A stretch of DNA of 64,000 nt. It comes from Bugulina stolonifera. Taxonomy: Eukaryota > Bryozoa > Gymnolaemata > Cheilostomatida > Bugulidae. Below, one piece after another: positions 34,501 to 46,786 of the stretch (position 1 is its first letter; the number at the start of each line of letters is the position of its first letter). The position numbers were made by a program, and so were the translations under genes. The stretch covers positions 1,302,001 through 1,366,000 of the forward strand of contig OW285190.1 of NCBI GenBank assembly GCA_935421135.1. The letters run 5' to 3'. A model generated the notes under the pieces. It was not told the DNA's origin, ran no database searches, and saw nothing but the letters and a program-made list of their open reading frames with translations.

Positions 34501-37500
34501 GTTACTTGTACTGATGGTGAGTTACTTGTACTGATGGTGAGTTACTTGTACTGATAGTGAGTTACTTGTACTGTTAGGGAATTGTTTGTACTGATGGTGA
34601 GTTATTTGTACTGTTAGTGAGTTATTTGAACTGATAGTGAGTTACTTGTACTGATAGTGAGTTACTTGTGCTGATAGTGGGTTACTTGCACTGATAGTGA
34701 GTTACTTATACTGATGGTGAGTTACTTGTACTGATAGTGAGTTACTTGTACTGATAGAGAGTTACTTGTACTGATAGTGAGTTACTTGTACTGTTAGTGA
34801 GTTGTTTGTACTGATAGTGAGTTACTTGTACTATTAGTGAATTACTTGTACTGTTAGTGAGTTACTTGCACTGATGGTGAGTTACTTGTACTGATGGTGA
34901 GCTACATGACTTCACCATGTGTTGTAATACAAAAGACTCTACACAAATTGCCAAACACATAATTTTCCGACAAGCATGCCAAAACACGTGGCCTTCTTTG
35001 GTTATGTATCAGTGGCAATCACCTTGAGACTACAGATATGAAGCTTGTAGTCAGCGTCTACCTAGAGGGTCATTATTGTTCCATAAGACAACCAAAACTT
35101 CAAAACTGCTGGCAGAGAGCCAGTACATGGGTTCAGTTTAGCAATGTAGTAGAAGTAATGATAAAGCTTTGGAGTCAGTTAAAGGTGTCTGGGAATTTTA
35201 ATGGCTGTTTTAATGGGTTTTAGTAGCCACCCATGAAACAATAGAATGGCTCTCAGGGCAATGACCTTAATGCCATAAAACTTGGTAATCAAACACAAAT
35301 GCTTTGGCCTAGGACCCAGGTACTGGGTACAGGAAATCTAATAAACAGGGAGATGGACAAACAAACATATTATGGTCAACTGGAATGCTATAATATTATG
35401 ACCCCAAACAGACTGCTGCAAGGCGATGATGACATCACAACTAGCATTTGATTGAGTATATACTGGTAGGCTGCCAACTTATCTAAGCGACTGTATAGTT
35501 ATAAAATAGTAATAGGGATGGAGGTTGAATATTGAACAGATATAATTATACTTAGAAAGAAGCCAAAAATACATTACTGGATCCCACAGCATGTGACAAC
35601 CTCCAGCCACGTGCAGAAGACAAAGATGGGAAGAAGAAAGATATGAGATGAGTAGCAAGAGAGAGTAGTGGCTACCTGCTAACTGCACCAACAAATAAAC
35701 CCGTACTATGTTAAAACTTTGGACGGTCTGTCATTATATATTTTCCTCATATTATATAACGAATAATAAATGTTTGGAAAATCGGTAGATTAAAAAATAT
35801 ATACAGCTATGAATGGTGAAGGTGTGAGTGTACGCATGTGTTGTAGGACCAAGAGAAGGGTGACAGTAGCACTACCTCCCTAACTCACTGAGCTGGGCTA
35901 TCTGACTGCCCCCCACTCATCACCTAGAGTCAAGACTATCTCTCCAACTGAACAGCTGCCAACAACTGCAAAGCATTGAATATTATCTTTGAGCTGTTTC
36001 AACTAGATAAATATAATTGCTGGCAGGCATGGAGGTGTTTATGTCTCCTTAGAGATGGCCAGACCACACACCACCACTAACACTCAGGACTCTATGACAA
36101 CAGGCTAAGGATGTGTATAGTTATTGTAAGGGTTGGTGGCAGAGGCTGATCTAATATTACCTATAGGCTATATACACTGTACGTGGACTATATGATATAC
36201 AAGTGTACTATATGATATACAAGTGTACTATATGATATACACGTGTACTATATGATATACACGTGTACTATATGATATACACATGTACTATATGATATAC
36301 ACATGTAGTATATGATATACACGTGTACAACATGATATACACGTGTACTATATGATATACACGTGTACAACATGATATACACATGTACTATATGATATAC
36401 ACATGTACTATATGATATACATGTGTACTATATGATATACACATGTGATAATTATATTACATGAACATGTAGGCCTACCATGACATGCATATGATACCAT
36501 ATTACATGCACAGCAGATGTATGCCTCATTGCCAAAGTGTGCTCCTAGAGCTATTATATGAAATGCACAGCAAAGCGGTGTCAGTGTCCAGTAGAGTACC
36601 CACAATGCACGGCTGATGGATGAAGGAAGCAAAGAGATTAGTTACTCTAACCTCTGAGTAAATAGTGAGTATGACAGGGCAAGCATATATCAGAGCATAT
36701 AGTATACCCACCCTTGATTTGGGGTCATTTGTTAGTTTAGTGGAGGGTAGAATCTGGGCTAAATTAAAGTCGGCAATCTTTGCAGAAAGTTGATCATCTG
36801 TAAAAAACATGAAACGCGAATGTATACGTATGCTACATACTTACAGTATACGTATGCTACATACTTACAGTGTACGTATGCCACATACTTACAGTGTACG
36901 TATGCTACATACTTACAGTGTACGTATGCTACATACTTACAGTGTACGTATGCTACATACTTACAGTGTACGTATGCTACATACTTACAGTGTACATAAG
37001 GAGTCATACATACTTACAGTGTACGTATGCTACATACTTACAGTATACATAAGGAGTCATACATACTTACAGTGTACATAAGGAGTCATACATACTTACA
37101 GTGTACATAAGGAGTCATACATACTTACAGTGTACATATGAGTCATACATACTTACAGTATACATAAGGAGTCATACATACTTACAGTATACATAAGGAG
37201 TCATACATACTTACAGTGTACATATGAGTCATACATACTTACAGTGTACATATGAGTCATACATACTTACAGTGTACATATGAGTCATACATACTTACAG
37301 TATACATAAGGAGTCATACATACTTACAGTATACATAAGGAGTCATACATACTTACAGTATACATAAGGAGTCATACATACTTACAGTATACATAGGAGT
37401 CATACATATTTACAGTGTACGTACATACGAATCATTCATACACCACACTTACTCTAGTTGCACTGTACATACACACAGTATACTACATGTATATATCAGA

Positions 37501-40500
37501 CATACTTACCTAGTATAACATTGACACTCTTAAAGTCTCTGTGGGCTATGGGATGCTTTACACCATCACATCTTACAGCAGGTTCGTGTAGGTACGCCAA
37601 ACCATTCATAACTGTGTGCATTATCGTAAGCATTTCATCCCATCTCAGTGTGTGTGCTATAGTGTACAATATACATGTCTATGTCTATGGACACAGTGTG
37701 TGTGCTGTAGTGTACAATATACATGTCTATGTCTATGGACACAGTGTGTGTGCTATAGTGTACAATATACATGTCTATGTCTATGGACACAGTGTGTGTG
37801 CTGTAGTGTACAATATACATGTCTATGTCTATGGATACAGTGTGTGTGCTGTAGTGTACAATATACATGTCTATGGATACAGTGTGCATGCTGTAGTGTA
37901 CAATATACATGTCTATGGATACAGTGTGTGTGCTGTAGTGTACAATATACATGTCTATGTCTATGGACACAGTGTGTGTTCTGTAGTGTACAATATACAT
38001 GTCTACATGTATGTCTATGGATGCAGAGTCTGTGTGCTGTAGTGGACAATATACTGTACATATCTATGTCCATGGATGCAGTGTGTTTGCTGTGGTGTAC
38101 AATATACATGTCTACGTCTATGGATACAGTGCAGGTGCAAGCAGTAAACATAAACAACAAAGGAGAAAAATGAACAGTGAAATCACTTGAGAAAATTTAA
38201 GTTTGTTTCTGCAAGCACCCAATTGTGATGGGCCAGTATTGACCAATGAAACTGTGGGTACTATCTGGGGCAGGAGTATTGACCAGTGAAACTGTGGGTA
38301 CTATCTGGGGCGGAAGTATTGACCAATGAAGCTGTGGGTACTAACTGGGGCGGGATAAGCACAATTCCGTATTGGAGTTTGTTTTTCACCGACCCAGAGT
38401 AGCATTGTGAGGGTTGATATACAATTACTAGTATACGCTAATAGTACAGCAAAGTTGGGCACCAGAACACTTCTAGTTAGTTACTTAAGTAGTGTATGAG
38501 TACTGACTGCATGCTGTCATATCTATAGGTGGTGACACCAGCATCTACTTGTCAAAACACAAGTGATAGGACACAGTAGACTGTAGACAGGAATAGACAG
38601 GCAGCTGTACTATTAGTAAATGAAGATAAATCAATTCAACACAATAAAGACTTTCAATACCTGGAAGACAGGGGCTGTAAATCTCTCAGATCCCAACCAC
38701 CCCCCCCCCCCCCTCAAGTCTCAATTCAGCTATTGGACATGTGCCAAAATTCCAGTTCATCAGAGTATTTCAGAGCTTTGATAACTCTGGAAGCAGGTCA
38801 ACCACCAGAGTATACGCTGTCGGCTTACCTTTGAGGTACTGCTGGAGAGAGCCATTAGGATGGTAGGCAAGTAGTAAGAGAAGCTGTGACTGCTGCTCCA
38901 TGCACCCCAGATATAGCAGTATGTTGTCATGCTGCATACCGGGATGCTGGTATACGTCCCTCTCATCTGCCCACTGCTGTCTATACTGCGTGTCACACAC
39001 TTTCACCACACACTCATATCCCCGATATGCTCTCTCCGTACGGTAGAGCTTGCCAAACCTGCCTAAAATTAAACGCACTTGCAATTCAATTTCTCTATGA
39101 ATGTCCATTATTTCTGTTTACAAAACTATAGAAATAACTCATCCATAACTGTAGTCAGTAGTTAGTAGTCAGTAGTTAGTAGTCAGTAACTAGTAGTCAG
39201 TAGCTAGTAGTCAGTAGCTAGTAGTCAGTAGCTAGTAGCCGGTAGCTATAAGTGAGTAGCTACATGTAGTAGTCAGTAAGCTATTAGTCAGTAGCTAGTA
39301 GTTACATGTAGTAACTAGAGTGTGAACACCTACCTTGACTAAGCAGTGTTTGAGAAGGAAGATCAAGGAACATGTTAATATCATTATCTGTATCGGTATC
39401 ACCATTACTCGTAACACTAGTGCTCACTGCACTGTTGTCAGTGCTAGACAACTCCTGCGCTAAGTCACCAGACTTGGACATGAGTCTCTTGCACCTGGTC
39501 GACACGATTTCAGCTCGACACAGGCAATAAACGAGAGCACACACAAACACCAGCAGCAGCAGAGCACAGGTTATCAGCAACCCAGTAACCATATTACAGT
39601 TTGCTACAAATATAATAAAATATATATGCATGCATATATGAATAACCCATCATAGCATATTATTTAAAGGTTAGTTATAGGCCTAATAGGCCTATTCAGT
39701 TTATTTAAAATCAACAATGGAATATAAATAAATGACATGCATACGTAGTTAATACTAGTATTTGGCAGTCAAGATGCGATATTATTTTAACCTACAGCTT
39801 TGTTCCATCTCCCTCTCTTTCTGCAACTATGCTAATGACAACTATGGAGTACAAAGTGTAGATGCAGGACAAATGTGAGGATGCTTATGGCGTTGTTTTC
39901 TTCATAAAGATGTTTAATAAAGAAATAAAATAGTAAGGATGCTAGTTGAACCTGGCAGTTCTAGAATAAGAATAACAAGCTAAGGATACACCATCACAGG
40001 TTATTGTTTGCTGTAGAAATATTTACTATGGATTAAGTGAACAAAATATAGCCAAAGTACCTCAACTTTCACATAATATCTGGTAACTGTTACAATAATA
40101 TAATGTGTTAGCTTAGCCTTTGATCCTAAGAAAAACAAACACCCAACTGCAAAGGTGACTATAACACTAGTTTTGATCACGAGCAGTGCCAACTCTGCCG
40201 ATGCTCAACTCAGTAGAGGCAGCCAAGTAAATCTGTTTGGTATGAAAATACAAGACAGAAAGTTTGGCGGTGAACAAGCTGCCAAGTAAGTGGTGAAATA
40301 GCTCAACAAAAATACAACATATAGATTTGCGTAGCTCATCAAAATAATATTATAATGATCATGTTAATAGAGTATTTCACGTCTTTATGTATTTTCCATT
40401 TACTATAATACTATGGGCAAACACTTTAGTGGGATATGCAAAGGTGACATGATACCAACCAGGGTGAATAAGTAAGCATTCATATACTCTACCAGTAGGT

Positions 40501-42112
40501 ACTGTAGAATCTGATGACAAGTAACTGTGTGTCCTAACAGTAGTAAACTTACCAGGTTGGCATTCAGTAGCAGTTGATGTCGTAGGTGGGTTGTTGGTAG
40601 TGGTGGTAGTTGTGACAGCTTGTGCACCTATTGTAGGTGTAGACAAAGGCTCGAGGGAGCTAACTGGGTGAGCGATGGCATCAATGAAGGTTTGATTGTG
40701 GAAATTGTTGCAGAGGAGACCCTTACATAGACAGAATGTGTAGTCATACGGGGTGCCGACAGGCACTTCCTTAGCTACCTCCTTACGGTTAACAAAGTAC
40801 TTGCCCATAGCACGATCACAACCATCAATGTCAAATAGATTGATACCCAGAGTATCATGGCAACCAGCCGACATCTGAAACAATATTCACTATTCAATCG
40901 CATCAATCTATAGACTAAGTTATAACTAAACAATAAACAACATAATAACACCAACCAATACACAGTTTAAATGTTAATTCATGAATAGAACCCCAAGCAC
41001 AGTTACTTTTGATATAAATGCTTTACAAAAAAGAAATGATATGAAGTTAAACTTACAAGGCCGTCATGCCAGTGAACAAGAGAGCCAGACATGTTGGTCC
41101 AAGCTTTACTACGACCAAACCTCAGAACGCATATGGACTCTGCACAGGAAGACATCCTTCCATAGCACTCTGGAGTCAACTCGGTCGAGCTGTTCCCAGC
41201 TTTAACAGCATCTCGGCACTCCCTCCAGTCATATTCATAGCACATACCTCTGATTGCTGCAGCTGCTTTGTTATTGACTGGAACAGGGATAGATGTGGGC
41301 ACCAGAGGTCTAGTAGTATTAGGTAGTACCCACCCACTGGCACGGCACATCTTATGCACATCATTCTGCATGTTTTCTGTCACAGATTCTGGTGTTACCA
41401 TCTCAGTTGGCAGCAGAGATGCTGGGTAGATATTTTCTGTTACATTGTTACCTGTTACATCGTTATCTGTTACATCGTTACCTGTTTGCGTTGGATTGCC
41501 GTAATCTGGAGTTGTATAACTATCTGTAGTTTGATTTGTCAGTATCAAACCTCCACACACCACGCACAATACTAAAATTCATATCATCAGGTTAAATGTA
41601 TCAATATGCATGTAAAAGTGAAGGTACAATGACTAACAAACCTGAATGTAATATATGAGAAGTATTCCAATGATAATCTAATGGTCCCGATCAGCTAGTA
41701 GTCTACAGAGCACACCACTCACTTAAACAGCTGCAGTAAGGTGCAGTACTGTACATGATTATGATAAGCTAAGATTTGCGGTTGGGTACATTGGTTAAAG
41801 GACTACCAAAAGTAAATAAAGGCAACTCCTCCTGCTTGAGCTGGTGTACAGAACACAAGCTATATCAGATATCTCATTTACTGCTCAGTCCTACTTAGGG
41901 TAACAATTAATAACTTTGCAAGATTGCAGTATTAATTTCTACTATGCATCTACTAACTTAAACCTAAAAGAGGTTACTTTGAAATGAATGAACAAATCAA
42001 ATAGTTTCCACATAGTTCAAACATGCATTCTGTAGTCGTAATTGTAGCTAAATTGTATTTCATAGAATTATGCAAACTGACCTGACGCAAAATGTATGAT
42101 GGTGAACATCAT
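31551..42112 (-). CDS. TGF-beta/activin/BMP type II receptor-like serine/threonine kinase (complete)
   Basis: Ten coding exons on the minus strand: 42112-42082, 41571-41057, 40874-40553, 39603-39334, 39062-38829, 37656-37510, 36797-36712, 34252-34111, 33352-33231, 32075-31551. They total 2394 nt, or 797 residues. Order: signal peptide ([18 protein letters not shown]), a Thr/Asn-rich N-terminal region, an activin-receptor-type Cys-rich ectodomain (CYEYDWREC through [11 protein letters not shown]), a Thr-rich stalk, a membrane span (about 296-317), then the kinase. The kinase has a glycine loop GRFGKLY, VVK Lys at about 400, HRDFKSVN with Asp at about 498, and [10 protein letters not shown] with a WEIFSRC segment as in type II receptors. 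The magnesium motif is DFN, not DFG (516-518). A long cytoplasmic tail follows with hexapeptide repeats. Type II receptors bind ligand and phosphorylate type I partners to activate SMADs. The exact subclass (ActRII, BMPRII, TGFBR2) is not resolved. Confidence 0.93.
31680..31910 (-). repeat. Coding minisatellite, 18-bp unit, receptor C-terminal tail
   Basis: About 12 units in frame encode variants of N-G-T-A-L-P/H (residues about 683-756). Each contains an N-x-T sequon, but the segment lies on the predicted cytoplasmic side, so N-glycosylation is not expected. Unit number is likely variable between alleles. Confidence 0.92.
32076..33230. other. Last intron of the receptor gene
   Basis: Non-coding on both strands. 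A T-run at about 33086-33096 is the only notable low-complexity sequence. Confidence 0.5.
33640..33976 (+). mobile_element. Second mariner relic, internally deleted, in a receptor intron
   Basis: On the plus strand, antisense to the gene, the translation reads [20 protein letters not shown], then [20 protein letters not shown] and [17 protein letters not shown]. This is the DNA-binding start of a mariner transposase (paired-type helix-turn-helix with SGRP linker). In another frame directly after, [20 protein letters not shown] ends in a stop and matches the mariner C terminus (LE.RW.KCI..KG.Y.E). The whole catalytic core is deleted. It belongs to a different mariner lineage from the copy at 21277. 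Confidence 0.8.
34310..34908. repeat. Minisatellite, 20-bp unit GTGAGTTACTTGTACTGATA, about 30 copies, receptor intron
   Basis: Near-perfect direct copies with GATA/GTTA/GATG variants. The plus strand, antisense to the gene, carries GTGAGT in each unit. Confidence 0.96.
34909..36169. other. Unannotated intronic DNA of the receptor gene
   Basis: No exon, TIR or array recognised. Moderate AT content with several short purine tracts. Confidence 0.4.
36170..36440. repeat. Minisatellite, 20-bp unit TATATGATATACACGTGTAC, about 13 copies
   Basis: Direct copies in a receptor intron. The CACGTG core alternates with CACATG. Confidence 0.94.
36815..37425 (-). repeat. Compound minisatellite, 23-bp and about 28-bp units, receptor intron downstream of the catalytic exon
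   Basis: Two related unit types, TACGTATGCTACATACTTAC(AGTG) and ACATAAGGAGTCATACATAC(TTACAGTG), alternate near 36990-37080. On the coding (minus) strand every unit contains CTGTAAGTATGT, identical over ten bases to the real donor of this intron (GTAAGTATGT from 37509). Confidence 0.95.
37645..38130 (-). repeat. Minisatellite, 48-bp unit with 36-bp variants, duplicating the catalytic-exon acceptor
   Basis: On the coding strand each unit contains GTACACTATAGCACACACAC or the variant with CTACAG, followed by TG. The true acceptor, GTACACTATAG|CACACACACTGAG at 37657/37656, is simply the most exon-proximal copy. Units differ in having one or two copies of TGTCTA. Confidence 0.92.
38225..38355. repeat. 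Three copies of an approximately 44-bp repeat
   Basis: Copies built on GTATTGACCAATGAAACTGT plus GGGTACTATCTGGGGC in the receptor intron. The CCAAT in each is incidental. Confidence 0.85.
38700..38713. repeat. C(14) homopolymer
   Basis: Uninterrupted run of cytosines near the kinase N-lobe exon. A likely site of sequencing or assembly length error. Confidence 0.9.
39140..39315. repeat. Imperfect TAGTAGTCAGTAGC repeats, receptor intron
   Basis: About 12 copies of a 14-bp unit with local deletions. Confidence 0.88.
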
Positions 42113-42560
42113 ATTCGACAAGGGATGCTGCAAAAATGCAAATATATAGTAAATGTAAAATTATTGAACAGCAACACAATTTCCTATAACACTAATTATG
42201 AAGCCTAGCAAGTTTAGGCAAAGTTATATTGTATTCTTGTGGGTCCATTAGCATATAATTTGAATTAGGTCAACAAGCAATTGCAAAACCAAGGTCAAAT
42301 TTCGCACGAATAATGAAAACTTTGTGTATTGAAAATTCAACTCTGGATAAGAAAGTTCAAAGCTGTAGGCTTATTGATATAATTAAAACTACATGTATCA
42401 TCAGTGATAATATAAATACAATGTCCCTATGGAACAATTCATTTTTAAAATTTAACTTTTTAAAGTACTCACCGTGAAGATTTTGGGTAAATTCCACAAT
42501 GACAAAAGAAGTTAAACTGGGAAACTCCGGTTCCAGAAAGAACAGTACAGATTTACCAAA
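42113..42560 (-). promoter_or_regulatory. Receptor 5' UTR: split leader with a non-coding first exon
   Basis: The start-codon exon has an acceptor (TTTTTGCAG) just above 42127, leaving 15 nt of leader. A consensus donor (TCACG|GTGAGTAC) at 42473/42472 marks the end of a likely non-coding first exon, so the promoter should lie near 42.5-42.7 kb. No TATA box was seen. Confidence 0.5.
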
Positions 42561-44047
42561 TGGTGGCTACTCCAGCAATTTCCCTTGACTCTAGTACTTT
42601 CCCATCTCCAACTTCATGCCTTGAACCTAGCTCTACTTTAATTACCACGTTCTCCAGAAAATTTTTTAACGCTGTTTAGTCACTTAAGCTGCGTTTCAAA
42701 TCACTACTTAAAACTTGTTGAATCTAATATAAGTTCAAATTCATTTTGAAATTGTAATTTTAAATTTAAACTTTGTATTTCGTATGATAATTATATTAAG
42801 GCAAGTCCATCCAAGGAATTTCCAAAAAATACAGATAATAGTCATTAAATATGATCGCGCTATTTGTGATGCCTCAGCAACGTTCTGAATAAATGTGACC
42901 AGCAAAAAATGGTGTTTTCTGTTGATATAGGTGAATGGCAGCATTTTTCTTTCCCTTGTTGATTTTGCCAAGATCGCACACCCATTAGTACTTGACCTTG
43001 GTCGATGTGCCTGTACTAAAAAGCCCAAGATCTTACAGCGCATACTTTTGGGGGTTGCATCGGAGAGTTATCTCCTCTATGGTTGCATCCATAGAGGTAA
43101 CTTTATGCCATATAGAGTTATCTCTATGGAGTTATCTACCTCTATGCCTCTATGCTCCTAACTGCTAATAGCTCGTGATACAGCTTAGCCATAGTTATTC
43201 CAAGAACGGGTGTATTACCAGTTGTACTCACAGGATTCTATGGTTGTACACCATACCCCAACCAATTTCACATTTGAAGACCCTTGGCTTTTGTTTTTGA
43301 TAACAACTTGGTCTTCTCACTACAGCATGTTCATGTTGTGAGAAACTTTGAAAGCAAAGGTGACTTTTTCCAACTGTGAGTACTGACTATTACAATTTCA
43401 AATATAGAAATTCCACCACGTCACACATGTGATGTTCTTTTCAAATGTTCAGCCATAGGATAGTGTCACCTTCTTTAACTCTATGTGTTCAGCTTCCCCA
43501 CACTCTACAGGCCAAAGATCGTTGCATAGGATAGTCACATAGTAGATAGTTACAGCTCTAGTAGTTACTGTCTGTAAGTAGTGTTTAAATTTTGTTTGAT
43601 CCTTTGGACACTTTATTAAGGTAAATGAATGAAAGACAGCTTAGTTAAAAGTGAAAATCTAAAAGTCGGGTTCAGATCTTAGTTCTCTTGAGGTGCGATG
43701 AAAACTATGGTGTAAGAAATTATTGCCAATTGAATTGTAGGCCTATACAGATTCAGATTGAATGATCATATCATTGCTCGCTAGCTTGCTTTACTCATTT
43801 AGAATCTAGGAAGTATAGTCAGTATCCTATTTTAAAGATTTACATTAATTATGCATACACTAGTTAGTAGACCTATAGGCTACACATGACATGGTGTCTC
43901 ATTTTTAGTATTACATTATTCATCAAATTCAATGACCATTATGATTCTCAATTAATTAAATTAATATTAAATGTATTTATTATTATTTTCTCATGAATAT
44001 AATATGTTAGTTCATAATAGGTTTTCAATTTTTTTAAAAGTAATAAC
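42561..44047. other. Intergenic DNA upstream of the receptor
   Basis: No exon recognised. A cluster of CTCTATGG / CCATAGAG words at about 43065-43150 forms nested short inverted repeats. Confidence 0.45.
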
Positions 44048-45133
44048 CAGTGCTTTTTTTGTAGGGGGCTCTCTGGGCTCCCGGGAGCCCCCTCAAAAAA
44101 TCATGGTTGCCACTTTTCAGTTTATAAAGTAGCCATAGCCAGGCATCATGCATGATGCATCCTATTAGGAACATACATGTGCCTGGTACATGTATAATAT
44201 CAGCATGCTATGGTAAAACCCAATGTTAACTTTTGATTTCAGACTATATAGGCCTAACGTATTTATTGCAGTTAGCATTCAGCTAAGGACAGTATAGCTA
44301 ACCATGCATGTATTACTAGACTGAATGTGCTTTTAAAGGCCGACCCAATGTATTTATGAATATAATATATTTAACTATAATTATGTTTTTACTATTTCCG
44401 CCCAACTTATCACATATGATCGACCGCTGTACCTCGACCCTCAGGTGTCCACAGCTATGTCCTAGTCATCCTTCCCACCACTTCGTCAGACTATGTATAT
44501 TCTAAGGCTATGTATATTCTAAGGCTATGTATATTCTAAGGATCGATAAACAGTTACTTTACATAATTGAATATAAAAAACGACTGTTGTATTTTTCCCT
44601 GAGCTAATATAATTTATTTGAGCATCTATAATCATGTATAATTTTGTATAGGACCGACCCTTGGTCGCCCCCCCCCCCCCACGGTCCCCCCATGGACTTA
44701 TGGATCTAAATAATAAGAGACAAGCGGCTCGTCTTTCACTTAGTGCATGAAAAGTGGAGGGCTGAGAGACCACTATAAGTCTTTCCCACATAACTACAAG
44801 TGTACGCAAGAACTTTACAATATTACATCTAATGTCAGCAAAAATACCAAAGAGAGCTGCAAGATGTGGCATCTAGTTTGAATGAAGAGATTATTAAGAT
44901 TGGTGCAGAGCAACTCCCAATTTCATTGTTCGTAGTTTAATTACAGAGTGGTAATACAATATGTAATTATAATATAGATACATGTAAATATAATTAAAAG
45001 AAGCGCAATCCGCAAACCATTTGACCATGAGTTCTATAAATAGGAGTATTGTGTAGCCTGTGAGAAGGTGAGAGGAGGAGGGAACCTGAAATTTGTAGGG
45101 AGCCCCCTCAACTGATTTTACAAAAAAGCACTG
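44048..45133. mobile_element. Non-autonomous hAT-like DNA transposon
   Basis: The ends CAGTGCTTTTTTTGTA and (inverted) CAGTGCTTTTTTGTA are terminal inverted repeats, followed inside by GGGGGCT/GGAGCCCCC words. They are bounded by GTAATAAC (44040-44047) and ATAATAAC (45134-45141), an 8-bp target-site duplication with one mismatch. Eight-bp duplications and CAG-type ends fit hAT. The 1.1-kb interior has no intact transposase; it contains a C-run/G-run segment near 44671. Confidence 0.75.
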
Positions 45134-46786
45134 ATAATAACTATTGTTAAGTATTACTTTTATGATATTATTAATTATAAATTTCAATTTAAATTGTAAA
45201 ATTATTGTTATCAGTTATAAACTAAATAATGATGAACATATAATATATAATTGCATGCATAATGCTTAGTAATCGTACTTCCTTAGTTACTAGAATAATT
45301 ATACTATTAGACTAGACTTAGTTTTAGGAAACTCAAGTTACCATATCCAGATCTCAATTGTGGCTTTTTAATTCACAGGTAAGTTCATTGTAGCTACTAA
45401 TAAAAACTTTCAAGTTTTAAATTCAGTATTTATGTGTCATCTAAATTAACTGTTAGTCATGTTGCAATTCCACTCTTGTTATTTAGCCTGTCACTGAGCT
45501 ATTATTGAAGTTTTAGTAAAATCTTGTAGCAAAACGGTGTCAATGTTAACTGCTTTAGTGTAAAATTTATTGCAATTTTGCTAATTTTTATTCATTACAA
45601 TTTTATAAACTGCAGTATCTAAATGATAACTTGGTTATTGAGTATCTCGGCATAATAGTGATGTGCGAATTATAGTTTTAATCCTATTAGATTTCTAGTT
45701 ATAAACTTTTTATAGATTTAATGCCCTACATATTGAAATCATGGGCCCTTTTAAAACAAGCACAAACTGTTATTTGAGCTTCTTCGAGTGGGCTTCTCCA
45801 ACTCGAGTTTGGCATCTCTGCTAGTTGCTAAATGCTAAGTTAGTATAGGCTATGTATAATATATGACAAAGATCCAATAGGAATGGGTATGAATTTGGGC
45901 AGTGCCGACTAGAAAGCGTTACCTAAAAGGCGACACTGGGATTTTTATGTAGGCCTAAGCATATGATGAATTGAGTCCAACTAATTGAGGTGCCTTCTCT
46001 GTCCCCAATGGCGACTAACTGCTGGGCCATAAAGAGTAGTGTGGTGATTGAACAATTTCATGACTTTCACATTGTGTATATATATGAAACTGTATCATTT
46101 TGTATAAGCCAGAGTGCTAGGCTAGGATGGAGCTTATACTGTCTCAATAATTACAAAAGTCAGCTATGGAGTACTCAGGCTTTAGGTCGGTACATGAGCA
46201 CAATTTGAGCTAGTCAGTATACACAAGTCTGCACTTCACTCAGTACATGTAATAAGAAGGAACTGATAGATCACTCTCGGCTCCATCCCTTAGGCAAAAC
46301 ATTACAGGATTTCCCTTCATAAGCTCATCTCGTAAAGCTACAGTAATCTGAGCAGTCAGTCAGTCAGTCAGTCAGTCAGTTAGTGAAAGGAGAGATGTGT
46401 AACTTGGCCTCCGGTGGGGAAACTGTATGCCTAGCCATGGGCCAATAAGGAACGATTTTGCAGGATTGATTAATTGAGAGCGTGAATAGCGTGCAACTCT
46501 TGCAAGATATTCATGCTCTCAACTATAGGCATGGAAAATTGAACATCACCTGAAACATCTATAGATATGGAAATATACTCTCAATATGAAGGCCATACAG
46601 ATGATTAGAATAGTGTCCTTGTTAGGGATGGAGACGTTTCTGTGGCGAGTTTCATATCTCCACTTCCACCTCCAATAGCCATCAAAACCACGTTGATTCT
46701 AAGTTGACACAAGAACAAGTAGAATTTCAGATGATGCATATCCAATGTTTGCGATTGTAGACGATTATATCATTCATACGCCAAGA
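45134..46786. other. Intergenic DNA upstream of archease
   Basis: No gene recognised. A short CAGT microsatellite lies at about 46352-46380. The archease promoter and any 5' UTR exon are presumably in the right-hand part. Confidence 0.45.

Noticed and set aside
44525..44872. 115-codon minus frame in the hAT-like element as a transposase
   Set aside because: No recognisable hAT dimerisation motif or domain and it crosses a G-run; too weak.
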